NCBI GenBank assembly: GCA_963082975.1
Contig: OY720346.1
Span: forward strand, 44,803,296-44,867,295
Direction: 5' to 3'
From: Labia minor
Lineage: Eukaryota; Arthropoda; Insecta; Dermaptera; Spongiphoridae
Length of the DNA stretch: 64,000 bases
Position numbers and translations under genes: made by a program. The notes under the pieces are model-generated. The model searched no databases. It worked only from the letters and a program-made list of their open reading frames with translations, and had not been told where the DNA came from. Of the stretch, positions 26,904-39,520 are shown piece after piece (positions within the stretch are counted from its first letter, which is position 1; each line of letters starts with the position of its first letter).

Positions 26904-28608
26904 GTATTGCAATATTTTAAACAAAGTTGTGTATTTATATATATATAAATATAAGTTACAAATTTGTTTAAAATATATGTTTAAAATAATATATAAGTTA
27001 TATATATATACATGCATATGAAATTCATCTTTCTCGTGAAATAGCGCGAATTTCGTCTGTTTTAAAATTTCTTACGCAGAAGTTTTCACTTCTGTCGGCC
27101 AGTCCCACGACTGCCAATTTTGCTTTTTTAATTCCGAAAAGCTGCAAAGCACGTTTTTTTGTCTTTAGTTTGTTTTATAACCACTTGGGGCGCTAAACAG
27201 TTTTTCAAAAAAACACTATAGAAAAAAAATATATGTACCTATATATCTTATCTTATTATGCTAGCTAAAATTGTATATATGTATTTATCTATATATATTG
27301 GTTCTCAAAAACCGCTCTAACGATTTTTTTCAAATTCACACTAGATATAGTATTTATAAAGAAAAATTAAGTTTTATTGATGATATCTCTTGAAACATAC
27401 AGCTTCATTATTAATTTCTTAATTGAAAATTATATATGGAAAACGTCAAAATTTTTAATACTGCCTGCTAAGACAGTAAAAAAATGACAATTTTTTATCT
27501 AAATACATATAGTCCAGCGGTTGGACTGATGTTTTAACGAGTGGATTTCGTCGGTTCGAAACTCGCCGGGTGAAACGTTATTTAAAAATGAAAATAATGA
27601 TTTTGTTATTTTTTTTTCTTTTTATCTATTGTTTACTTTTTAATAAATTACTATTCTATATTTATTTATTCATTGTTCTTTTATTAATAAAGTTTTAGAT
27701 AGTTTTATAAGTTTTAATAATAAATTTTCAATAAAATATTATTCAATATATTTATTAATATTATTTTATTTATTATTATTGAGTACCCGAAGTTCCATTC
27801 ATTTTAATCAGATTGATGCAATGATGCAACAGTTAATAATTGTAATATTGTAATAAATTTCTATCTTGAAAATTGTTACATATTATTCAGGATATTTTAA
27901 AAACTATTTCTTTCTTTAATTAATATTCATTTTTTCTATAAGTCAGATATATTTCCAAATATTAAATAATTTTTGAAGTGAAAACTTCTTTAGCGGCGTT
28001 GAGCACTTTTGCGGGATGGGGAAAAAGTATAGAACTCGCGTGATCGTGACCAACACCATGAAACCATCTGCTTTCAAATTTCTTATAACAGAGCGCGAAA
28101 TTTGAATTGTCATTAGAACTGTTTTATAAATTATCTCTAACATATAAATATATATTTATTATGTAAAGTTCATTTCATATATACATATATAATCAAAATT
28201 ATACGAAATGAACTTCACATAATAAATATATATTTTATGTTAGAGATAAGAATTATAAAACAGTTCGTATTGCAATATTTTAAACAAAGTTGTGTATTTA
28301 TATATATATAAATATAAGTTACAAATTTGTTTAAAATATATGTTTAAAATAATATATAAGTTATATATATATACATGCATATGAAATTCATCTTTCTCGT
28401 GAAATAGCGCGAATTTCGTCTGTTTTAAAATTTCTTACGCAGAAGTTTTCACTTCTGTCGGCCAGTCCCACGACTGCCAATTTTGCTTTTTTAATTCCGA
28501 AAAGCTGCAAAGCACGTTTTTTTGTCTTTAGTTTGTTTTATAACCACTTGGGGCGCTAAACAGTTTTTCAAAAAAACACTATAGAAAAAAAATATATGTA
28601 CCTATATA

Positions 28609-29073
28609 TTATATATTTATGTATTATTGAGGAGCACAAGTTCATTAATTTTAATCAGATTGATGCAAATGTGTAACATTTAATAATTGTAATAAATAAT
28701 TAAAGAATTGTGTATCAATATTTTTTAAAGGGTAGAGCGAGAGCTCGGTGTCCCAGGTATTAATATTACCAGCCAAATCCAATAATAATGAATCATTTTT
28801 TTTAACTTAAGTACCGAGCCGAGGCTCGGGGTCCCGGTACTTATATATTTATGTATTATTGAGGAGCACAAGTTCATTAATTTTAATCAGATTGATGCAA
28901 ATGTGTAACATTTAATAATTGTAATAAATAATTAAAGAATTGTGTATCAATATTTTTTAAAGGGTAGAGCGAGAGCTCGGTGTCCCAGGTATTAATATTA
29001 CCAGCCAAATCCAATAATAATGAATCATTTTTTTTAACTTAAGTACCGAGCCGAGGCTCGGGGTCCCGGTACT
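28609..29073. repeat. Tandem duplication, two units of about 232 bp
   Basis: The units start at about 28609 and 28841 and are essentially identical (gaggagcacaagttcatt; gggtagagcgagagctcgg; ccgagccgaggctcgg). Each ends in a hairpin with outer stem AAGTACCG / CGGTACTT and inner palindrome CCGAGCC-GA-GGCTCGG. The first part resembles an internal segment of the 1.36-kb unit (tttaatcagattgatgcaa), so the two arrays share an ancestor. Confidence 0.85.
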
Positions 29074-29915
29074 TAATGTTTATGATAGTAGATAAAACGG
29101 TTGAAGAATTAAAAATGAAAAAAAATAAAAATGTATGTGTTATTTTTTTTTATTTTTAGTTAAAATAAAGGAGAATAAATTAAAGTAAAAATATATTAAC
29201 AAAGTATATCCGATATTAAATAAAAAGAAAAGATAAAATGTCAATTTTTAGAGTAGACATGACAGATTGAGAGATGGGTGGGGATAGAAGTAAAATATTT
29301 TTAAAAATTAAAAATTTAATCATTTATTTAATTCTATTTTAATTATTTCATTTTAAATTTATAAAATATTAAATAAAAAAATAGAATTAAATAGGAATAG
29401 TATAATAATTGTATAGAGATTATATTTATATGCCCAAACGTTTTAATGAAAAATACATAAAAGAAGTACAATTCTTTTGATAATAATATCCGCAAAGAAA
29501 TAACTAAAAATAATAAAAATTTATTAATTAATTTATTTAATACTAATTAACAAATAAATTTTTATTAATATTAAAGAAATAAAGATTGGGCCCACTTTAT
29601 AAATGTTTAAAACTTGAATTTGCAATATTCACTAAATGAAGATAATTCATTTCAAAGAAAAGATTGTATGTAATAAAAATTTAAATTTGTATGAAAATAT
29701 TTACAAAATAAAATGTTATAAATATTTATAAATAATTTTATGATATACAAATTATTTGGTGAATTTTTATTTTACAATAAAGTTTTAAAAATTTTAGACT
29801 TGTATTTTATTGTTTTCTTAATTCGAAATGTAATAAAAGGATTGATTATTATATCATTAAATATCTTAATATTAAAAAATAAATAAATATTACTTACATC
29901 TTGATACAAATAACA
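29074..29915. other. AT-rich intergenic DNA, no gene seen
   Basis: A/T-rich sequence downstream of the small gene's stop codon. It probably includes that gene's 3' UTR. No repeat family or frame was recognised. Confidence 0.4.
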
Positions 29916-30972
29916 TTATTTATTTAATCCTTTTTTCTTTAATTTGCTATAGCAATAATTTAATTGATCTAATTCGGAAATGCCCATTCTTTCAACATTC
30001 CTGTTCTTAATTAATAACAATTTTATTTAAAATACAATTATAAATATAATTTGAATTTAATATATTTATATTTAATAATTTTATATTACATTTTTTTATA
30101 AAGTTTTTAGTAGAAGGATCAAAGAAACATTATTATATATATTTTTTGGTATAAACCTTATCTAGTAATATCCGTGATAATATTTCAATTAAGAAGATTC
30201 ATACGATTTTGAATTTTTCATCCATAAATTCATTTCTGTGGGTGGACAACTTTTCGATGAACGACATTTGATAATACTATTTAAAGATTTAGATTTATGG
30301 CCATAAATTGATGAACGAATGAAACAATTTTCTATTTTATTTTGTTTATTACCATTTATTTCTCTAAATAATAAGTTTTTTTATTAATTAAAAAATAAAA
30401 TACATGAAAAATATTTAAACAAACAAATAGGCACCTTAACCATAGGTTAACCAATTTTAATAAAAGTCCAAAATATATTGTATAAATAAGATAAAGAGAA
30501 AATGAGGAAAACATTTTATATATAAAAATAATACTTATATTTATTTATATGTATTGTTTTGTTTTTTGTATTAATAAATAAAGAAAAAGGATATCCAAAC
30601 TTATTTTTTTTAAATTTCTATATGTAAAACTCTTTTAATTTGTTTAATAAATATAAATATTAATAATTTTCAAATAAATATTATGTATATCTGTGTATTT
30701 TACTAAAAGTTTTTATTAAATACATCCCAAATTAATTTTTCTGATTAATTTTGCATTGAAAATATAAATATAAGCGGGGAAAATTTCCGAGCATATTCGT
30801 ATATTTCCGGTAAATTCCGTTTTTCCAACCCTCGAATTTATTTTTTTTTATTGAAAACTCGATAAAATGATATATATAAATCTATTTTGTAATTTAATTA
30901 ATTGTAAAATATTATAATGGTTTATTTAATAAACTTATATCCATTGAATCTTAAAATTTTATTAATTCCCAT
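29916..30972 (-). CDS. Small unrecognised protein, 2-3 exons, divergent from the integrase-derived gene
   Basis: Two 3' exons are well supported. 30363-30205 encodes a stretch containing IENCFIRSSIYGHKSKSLNS, then KSCPPTEMNLWMKNSKS. 30000-29916 encodes NVERMGISELDQLNYCYSK, then LKKKGLNK and a TAA. The donor TC|GTATGA and acceptor AACAG|G join in phase. A first exon at 30972-30935 (MGINKILRFNGY) also joins in phase, giving about 93 residues, but its donor (AA|GTTTAT) is weak. The protein is basic and hydrophilic, with no signal or membrane segment. Its start lies 121 bp from the ATG of the plus-strand gene at 31094, suggesting a shared bidirectional promoter. I do not recognise the family. Confidence 0.5.
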
Positions 30973-31093
30973 ATGTTTTTAATTAATGAATAATTTATTT
31001 CTATCTGCTATTGTCAAAACGAAGAAAAATGTGTTTGATATTTTTATTATTTTCTTTTAATTTATAATAATAAAAGATTAAATTAATTAAACA

Positions 31094-34000
31094 ATGGAGA
31101 TACCTTTAGATTGTGGTTTATTGGTTCCTGTAATTAATATTGAAAATTGCTCACAAGGTATATTATCCATGTTATTATATTCTATTTAGATATAATAATT
31201 GTGTGATGAAAATGTTTTAGCAAATGACCAATCACTAAAAGGAGATTGCATTTATACAGTAGCGTTGGCTAATGATAATTCTTTAGAAACAACCAGGAAT
31301 TTGGTACATATTCCTGTTCAATGTGATAATGAAACTTATCAAGCACTATCACAACAAATCAACAAAGAAACAATCAATCTTGAAGGAAATGATTATTCGC
31401 AACTCTCCAACATTCCTGTTCCAAATAAAGTAATTATACTTTGAAATAAATAAAATATATGTTTTTAGGGCAATATATACCACTGAAAAAAAGACATTTT
31501 ATTTTGTTATCAGAATTAAATTTTGAAAATGAATTAATATATTTGATTTGATTTGATTGATATATTTGTTTTTATACCATTTATTAACACTTGGAATATA
31601 TAAATATATATATACAAATACAAATAATTAAATAGTAATTGATTGTTAAAATTAATTAGACTAAATTGTAGCTTTTTTTATAAACTTTCAAAGTGCCCAC
31701 AAGGAATCTTTTTAAAATTTTTGATTTGTAACTAATTTTCATTTTCCAACGAAGTGTTTCTAATTACATTTGATTTACGATTTCACAGGGAATATTAATT
31801 TATCAATTAAATATAATCTTCCATTTACACATTATTATTATAAATTATAATCTATGGGTATTAAAAAATTATGATATGTTAATGATTATCTTTTTATAAA
31901 ATTTTGTTATTAATTAAGAGCTTAAATACAATAAAATTAAATAAAAAAACTTTCGAATGTAAAGGGAACAAGATGTAAACATTTTTTTAGAATCTAATAT
32001 GTTTTTTAATTTAGAAAGTGAAAGAAAGTAGATTCCATATAATCAAGAAACTGAACTTAATTTCCCATTAAAACTATTTTTAAAATTTTCAATAAAAACA
32101 AAATTTTTATGAGTTTTATTTATTTTATTTTTAATGTAAAATTAAATATTTATAATATTTCTAAAGGAAAATACTCATATTACTCAAGAATTAATGAACC
32201 AGACTCAAGATCGATTAATAAATAATACTTCTGAAGAAGAACAACAGCAATCATTACTCGACCCATCGGTACTTTATTTTAATGAAATTTATAATTATTT
32301 ATTAAATAAAACATTGCCAGATGATTCTTCACCATCACATATAAAAACAATTAAAAGAAGAAGTCATCAATATTGTATTAAAGATGGAATATTACATTAT
32401 GGGATTAAATCACCACGGAAAGTGATTATTTTAAAAAAAGATCAAATAACTCTTTTAGAAAATGCCCATGTTGAAAATCAAACAGGTAATTTATTATGAA
32501 ATATATAATTTCTTGCAGAAACTGATTCTTATTAGAATTCTATTATGATGTTATTATTTTTTTTTCACCTTAGATAATCATTTAAATTCAAAAAAAATGT
32601 TTACATTATTATCCAAAAATTATTTTTGGAAAACACTCGCATCGGATATAAATAAATTTATAAAAGAATGTAATCAATGTGGTGATCCATTAAAAAATAA
32701 ATCGGTGACAATTTCGAAAAATGAATTATTAGATCCTGCATTGAGTCGAGTGTGGCGTGAAGTTGAATTACAACTTTTGGGACCCTATACTTCTACAATA
32801 TCTCAAAATGAATATATAGTAGCCTTAATTGATCCAGCAACTGAATGGATCACAGCACGGCCTTTGCCCAGAGAAAATTTAGCAACACGAATTGCAGCAT
32901 TCATTTATGAAACATTTATATTAATTGGTTTCACTAAGTTACATATATGTGGTACAACACAAATTTTAGTTGAACAAATCGATAAGGCATTTAAAGAATA
33001 TCTCGCAGATTTAAATGATTTTTTAGCACATTTTATTGTCGATTTAAATGTGCTTAAAGTTGAACGATGTGAAACAAAATGTCCGTGGGCAAGAGATTTA
33101 TTATTAGAATTTGTTAGTAATTCCAATTCAAAATGGGATGAGAAATTGAAACACTTTGTATTTGCTTATTGTTGTACATTTACAAAAAATACAATTGGAT
33201 CGCCATTTTTAAGAATGTTCAAACGTTTGCCATACAACGAATCAGAAGAAAATGCTGAAAATATTCCAATTGGGAAAAATATAAAAAAATATGGAATCAA
33301 GGTAGGCAATTCATTTATTATTAATTTAACATTTTATATTTTATTTTAAAATAAATAAATACTATTTTCAATAAAAAATCAATTTCCAAAAAAGGGAGAT
33401 TTCTTAAACCCTAAAATTTATATTTTTAAGTAAAAAGTACTTTAATAATTCATTGGATTACATTTAAAATTTATATCCTTAAACTCTTTTATATAATCAA
33501 TTGTACACTCATTTTATAATTTTTAAAATCCAAAATAATTGTTAAGAAAGTACTTTAATAATACAAAATAATATTTAAAAAAATATTTAAAAAATTTTAC
33601 TTTAATCAGTTTAAAATCTTTGATTTAAATTAACAACTTTTAAATATACTTACTTTTTTTAAAAGAATTCTTTCTGATTTGACCATTCATAATTTTTTAG
33701 ATAAAAATCTATTTATATAATAAATTAATTTTAATTAATATTTAATTTTTAATACAATTTATTAAATATTTTTTTACATTTCGTTTTTTTCTAACCAAAC
33801 AATTTTTTTTTATTATTTTTAACTATTTTCCTTTGGGTGTGGTTTTATTATTTCTTTGTATTTTATTGGTTCCCCTCTATTTTTTTTAATTTTGAAAAAG
33901 CATATCCTCCCATATTATATACCAATGATTATTTAAAAGAAAAAAATCAGCCAATGAGAAATGACATATAAATTATATTCGACCAATAGTAAAAAATAAA

Positions 34001-37000
34001 TTTATATTTACATTTAAAACTCTATTTTTTTAAATTTTATCACATTTAGAAAGTATAATTTCTTTTTTAGTAAATTTTATTTATCAGTTTATCCAAAAAA
34101 ATAAACCTTAATTTTTAAATTAACTAAATTATTAATATAATTTAACATAGTTAATTAATCTTAATTATTTATTTAATTCTTAATTTTAAGGTTTTATGAG
34201 AGACTTTTTCGGTTATATTTTTTTTAGTTTTTTCTTTAATTTTATTTATTTATTTATTTCTACAAATTTATGGGTGGTAAAATTAAATAGATATGTATTA
34301 AACAACATTTAAAATTTAATACATTAATTAATCAATTTAATTGTCCTTATTTCAATGACAAAAATAAAAATTGTTTTCTATTTTAAAGAACCGTTTATTT
34401 AAGTCTTTTTTATGAATGAAAATTAAATTTCCTAATTGATTAATTATTTTTAGTGTTCATTATGTAAAATGGAATTTTCAAATAATCATTCATTAAAAGA
34501 ACATGAAAAATCTATTCATGAAAATTTTCCACAAACTAAATTAACTGAAAATTCAAAAAATCAACAATTATCCAATATAAAAGTTATAATAGATAATGAA
34601 GAATATGTTGACGATCCAGATATTATTCAAATGGATACGAATATGATTAACGAAAATTGTAATGAAATAAATATTGATCGAAATCAACGTAAAGCAAAGA
34701 TTCGTGCAATATCAACATTTCGAAAGAATAATGAAAATATTTTACCGACAGGTATTATTATTATTATATTTTAATTATTTAATTTTAATATCTACTAACA
34801 ATATTTCATAAATACTCCCATATGATAATGAGCATCTAATCTAAATTATAATTGTTGAAAAATTAATATATATATTATTTATTGTTTATATATAGATATC
34901 ATTTTATTATTTTTTTAATTATTAATTTTTAAATTAATTTTAAAAAATGTTCTAACATATGACCTTACACTTTTCCTTTCATCCAGAATGCCTCTCTACT
35001 CCCGTCCAAGCAGTCCTTGGCTACTCTTCCATTAACACACCTCTTACACTGCACTCAGGTGATCAATAGTGAGATCTCAGTAGTTTTGAGAAACATATAT
35101 GTAACTTATGAGCGCTTGGAACTGTCGAAAGCATGATACAATGTCCCATTCATCAAGCGATCCTATTTCAATTGCATGTAAAATGGTTGAACGTGAGGTT
35201 TTCAATATTTGTTTTAATATTTATTTATTCCCCTATTAAAAAGGAATTTTTATGCTTATATATTACAATATACAATATATTTTTATATAAGTATATATTG
35301 ATTATTTATTTATTTTGTTTTAAGGTGGTTTAACGAGATTGGAAAAACTCATGGTCTTAGCAAGTAAAAAAGATAAAATTTCAATTCAAGGTGAAAATTC
35401 TGATGTCAAATCAAATACGGTCGCTGCAGTAAAAGAGATTTTAGCAGCAACAAAAGAAGAAAGAAGATTTAGAGGTAAATATCATAAATATTCTTTGGAA
35501 ACTCAAGATCAAATGGTAAAGTATGCAATTGAAAATGGTAGCCAAAAGACTGCCTATCATTTTTCTCATATTCTGGGAATCCCAGTAAGTGAATCAACTA
35601 TAAGAAATATTGTAAAAGCATTTCGTAGTTATAGTAATATTTCACTTTCCCTACGTGAAGAAATTGCACAATATGCACTTCATTTTGGTTCAGAAAGTGC
35701 CGCTAAACATTATTCGGAACGATTGAATAGGGTTATAAAAAGATCCCATGTACGAAGATTTGTTCAAACTTATTTACATTTTAATTCCTCTAACGATACA
35801 TCAATTAATTCTTCTTTTGATAATTTAGAAAAGAATAAAAAAACAAAAATTGTTTATACATCAGAAATGAAAGAGAAAATTGGTGAATATGCATGTCGAA
35901 CATCAATTATGGAAACCATTGAACATTTTAGTAAAATATTACCTTTTCATATTAAACCAAGTGCTGTTAGAAGATTTCGTAAATTATATATGGATCATCA
36001 TAAAGGTACATTACTTTCCCTTCCACAACAACAAACTCATATGGAACATCAATTAGAAACATCATCCAATAATAATAATAATAATAATACAAATGAACTA
36101 ATCAATCCACCGATTAATCCAATAAATAATTTTTCTGAACAAACGGACCTATTGAATGCCCAATTAAATGAAACAACAAATAATACTTTACCAATAATAC
36201 AACAACAACATTATACAACATTAACAAATTCTTATGAAACTTATAATAATTTACAATCCGGTTTTATTTTTACACATCCTTATAATGTATCATCTGAATT
36301 TTCTAATTCGGATAATAATTTTCTTAATCCAAATGAATCCACCTCCAATGAAAATAATCCAATACTTCATATCGATGATAATGATTTAAATGATTGTGGT
36401 GATAAATTATCAGATTCACAAAATCCAATGAATGATTATCATTTAGGGAATACGAATAATGATTTTATTGTGCCAACAAATTATGATACGTTAACCGAAC
36501 CATCGACCATTGTAAATAATAATGATAAAGAACAAATGAATGTAGTAGAAAAGAATATAAAAAGAAAAAAAAGAGATAAAACAGAATCATCTTCAAAAGG
36601 GAATCATGATAATAAAGATAGTAATTTAGATAATTCAACAACAACAATGACCAATACAACAACAACACCACCAAGTGCCAAAATAAATAAAAAATCATCA
36701 CGTGGCGTTTATACGGTATATACACCTGAATTACGTGCTGAAATGGGTAGATACGCAGCTGAACATGGCAATCAACAGACTTGTATCTATTTTCAAAATT
36801 TATTAGGTGTATCCGTACCGGAAAGTACAATAAGAGGTCTACGTGATAAATATTTAGCTAAAAAACAAGGTGGCGAACCTGAGCCTAATGCATTGGATTA
36901 TAGCCCAAGAGGACGTCCAATGCGTTTAGGCAAATATGACGTCACTGTTTTAGAATGTATTAAAGATCTCATTAGGGGTGGTGAAAAACCATCAGCCTTC

Positions 37001-37141
37001 TTAGTTATAGCCACCGCCCGACAAGTATTAATGCAACAAAATCCCTCACTATTAGAGGAAAATGGTGGCAAAATCAAATTAAATATTAGCTGGGCTAAAT
37101 CATTTCTTAAACGAAATGGCATTAATAATAAAAATTCATAA
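31094..37141 (+). CDS. Integrase-derived zinc-finger and HTH-repeat protein (6 exons)
   Basis: Exons 31094-31157, 31221-31429, 32167-32485, 32574-33301, 34454-34751 and 35325-37141 join in phase with GT-AG introns into 1144 residues. Residues about 180-240 carry an H..H..CxxC integrase zinc site (KECNQCG). Residues about 255-420 follow a Ty3/gypsy-type integrase core, but the positions of the DDE triad read as non-acidic residues (LQLLGPY; ICGTTQ; CPWARDLL). A canonical C2H2 finger (CxxC-x12-H-x4-H) follows at about 441-462. Four repeats of about 55 residues (about 588, 642, 712 and 1002) share a [EQ]YA..[NF]G...A..HFS..L pattern and look like HTH units. An Asn/Thr/Gln-rich linker separates repeats 3 and 4. 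The C-terminal 80 residues resemble a CENP-B-like DNA-binding segment (SWAKSFLKRNG). It is inferred to be a domesticated nuclear DNA-binding protein, related in part to GIN1-type proteins. Confidence 0.8.
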
Positions 37142-37926
37142 ATTAATTTGGTCCTAATTGAGATTTATCAAAAAAAATAAATAAATAAATGTTGTCTATT
37201 TTTATATACCTCTATTAAAATATACATCTTTATAAAAAATGAACAATATAATCCTTTTTTCTAGTCAATTCGCAATGAAATTATTTAATTTGTATTTGTA
37301 TTTTTTTTATAATTATGGCTTATAATTATTAATTTTATATTTTTTGTTAAATAAAATTATTTATTATTATTATTAAAAGTTAATTCGTTTTATATATATA
37401 TATATATACAAACCTTAAATGAAATATATCATATTCCACATATCCATATTCCATTTCAGACCATTATTTATTTAAGTAAAAAAAAAACTTATATTATTTA
37501 TTTCATTTCATCATCGTTCATTCACCATAAATTAACAAATATATAATAATTATTATTTATATTATATATATTTTATACTTATATTGATATCGAGTTACCA
37601 TAAAAAAGTTTGTTTTTAATTTGATTTATTTTTTTAGTATTTTTACTATCTGTGTCTAATTCAATCTTTTTCTAAATTCTTTTCTTATCCGAAAATTGAT
37701 AATCAGTTAGTTATATATCCATTCAAATAATATTATTTTCAATTATACATTGAATCAATTTTGCTATTTCGATAATAAATTATCTTCTCTATTTTAGGAA
37801 TAAATTAAATTAAAGATAAATTAAGAAACTCTAAATACACTTCCTAGATTAAGGATAAATAAATAAAATTCTAAACATATATTTTTAAATATTCTTATAT
37901 ATATTATGTATCTATATATAGAGGAG
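37142..37926. other. 3' flank, AT-rich, no gene seen
   Basis: Probable 3' UTR of the preceding gene (aataaa-like motifs at 37175-37190) followed by A/T-rich spacer with (TA)n at 37393-37408. Confidence 0.4.
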
Positions 37927-38517
37927 AAGGTGTAAATATGGGCTATGGTGAATATATGGGAAAATAGAATTTTAGGTTTGCTTGATACTCTATTCTCATG
38001 GCGATCATTCGAGGTGCTCTAAACATTTTAGCAAATTTTGAGGCCAGCCTGCTTTTACAGGTTCGTACATTCTATTTTTTCTTCCCATGTTATGCTCACA
38101 TAATTCATTGCATATGCGTAAAGCGTTTTATTTAATTTTTAAACTTAAAGATACTTTTCGAAATATATATTGAAACCCAAAAGATAAGGTGATCAATATT
38201 TTCAAATTGGCGTGATGGTGTAAATATGGATTTGTCGATAATCGTCTAAGAAAAATGAACTAAAAACCTGATTTACTGGCAATTTTGTGCAACGACCCAA
38301 TTTCAAGTGATAATATTTCTTGTTTTGTAATTAAACATTTAAAACACATCAATGTTTTTTCATTTGCCATTTTTAAAACAGTATTAACAGTAGTCCATTT
38401 TTTCACCATTGCAATCATTGCTCAAATATTGATTTCATAAAAAAATAGAATATTTAAAAAATTAAATGTATTTATAAGTAACTTTAATACAAGTAAACTT
38501 CATTCCTGCAACATAGA

Positions 38518-39210
38518 AGGGTAGGTCAATAAGTCCGTGACTTTTTGATTTCCCGTCTCTTAAATGAAATAGCAACACTACTCCTGTTAGCAGGCAACCA
38601 TCAGCTGACCCCTGTCGAAATTTGAACCAGCTGGGCATTTTAGTTTTTGTTTGACATTCATTAATCGCAGACTAGCTCGTGATTTGAGAAGAAAATGGAA
38701 AAAAGTGAATTTCCATAAATTGGGATACGAATTACTTCCTCATCCGCCCTATTCTCTGGATTTAGCCCCGGGTGACTATTTCTTGTTTGCAAACCTGAAG
38801 AAATGGCTCGGCAGAAAGAGTTTTGACTCCCCAACTATTAAATCATCTTACAATCAAATACCTATTTGTATTTATTAAAGGTTTTGTGGTTATTTTGATA
38901 ATTATTAAGGGAATTTTTATTAAAAGACCAGATTGTTTGTATAAAATTATTCATTAAATTTTCGACTGCAGAATAAGCAATTTAATAAATAATTTTATAC
39001 AAACAATCTGATCTTTTAATAAAAATTCCCTTAATAAATACCTATTTTGATGTTCCGAACAAATCTTATTTTTTGGAAGCGATAATAAAATTGGAGAACC
39101 TTGGAAGAAGTATATAGAGCTCAAAGGAGACTACGTTGAAAAATAAAACAATTTTTATCCAAAAACGTGTGTTTCATTCAAAAAGTCACAGACTTACTGA
39201 CCTGCCCTCG
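38518..39210 (+). mobile_element. Mariner relic with a foldback insertion
   Basis: The ends agggtaggtcaataagtc and gacttactgacctgccct are imperfect inverted repeats. Between them is a short transposase piece with the mariner landmark [19 protein letters not shown] followed by GDYFLFANLKKWL, whose final D belongs to the catalytic triad region. It is cut short by an insertion of about 170 bp at 38868-39035. Confidence 0.8.
38868..39035. mobile_element. Foldback MITE, about 168 bp, with 10-12-bp target duplication
   Basis: The target AAATACCTATTT occurs on both sides (38856-38867 and 39036-39047) but only once in the related mariner copies of the SDR introns. Inside, arms of about 50 nt (ttaagggaatttttatta, agattgtttgtataaaatta) are inverted around a centre near 38975. 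The superfamily is not recognised. Confidence 0.7.
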
Positions 39211-39423
39211 TGAGTGTGTGTGGGGGGAGGTGCACTTTATTTGCAAAAATGAGCAATTGTCGTGAATTATATTTCTATATTAAGCCAAGCTCCTAATCAA
39301 AAAAAGAAATTTATTTTAGAAAATTATAAAAAAATTTTAAGTTATATAATATATTTCTTAATAATTCTTAATAAATAAATATTTTAAAATGCAAAAAATT
39401 AATTTTTAAATAATTCAAAAATA

Positions 39424-39520
39424 TAGAGTTCAAAGGAAACTACTTTGAAAAATAAAATAATTTTTATCAAAAAACGTGTTTTATTCAAAAATTCACAGAC
39501 TTATTGACCTGCCCTAGTAG
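39424..39520 (+). mobile_element. Second mariner 3'-end fragment
   Basis: About 95 bp repeats the end of the neighbouring mariner relic: gagttcaaaggaaactac, aacgtgtt and gacttattgacctgccct. It is a separate, slightly different copy. Confidence 0.6.

Larger units (their letters stand above)
25887..28606. repeat. Tandem duplication, two units of about 1.36 kb
   Basis: Unit 1 (25887-27245) and unit 2 (27246-28606) are almost identical, differing by a few substitutions and small indels (for example near 26103/27481 and 26364/27718). Each unit contains a Helentron-like 3' end (TACTG...CAGTA hairpin then A-run), a tRNA-like segment, a 151-bp palindrome and a GC-richer block with gaagtgaaaacttct and its inverse. 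The 66-codon frame present in both units (26580-26780 and 27943-28143, minus) is identical but has no recognised homology. Confidence 0.9.

Noticed and set aside
26580-28143. Two identical 66-codon minus-strand frames
   Set aside because: They lie in a tandemly duplicated repeat, so identity reflects duplication; no domain or homology was recognised, and frame length is ordinary for this DNA.
28769-28784. TAATATTAC inside ggtattaatattaccagcc (and its duplicate near 29001), identical to the replication-origin nonanucleotide of single-stranded DNA viruses
   Set aside because: No matching GC-rich stem places it in a loop, no Rep-like frame is near, and this word is common by chance in such AT-rich DNA.
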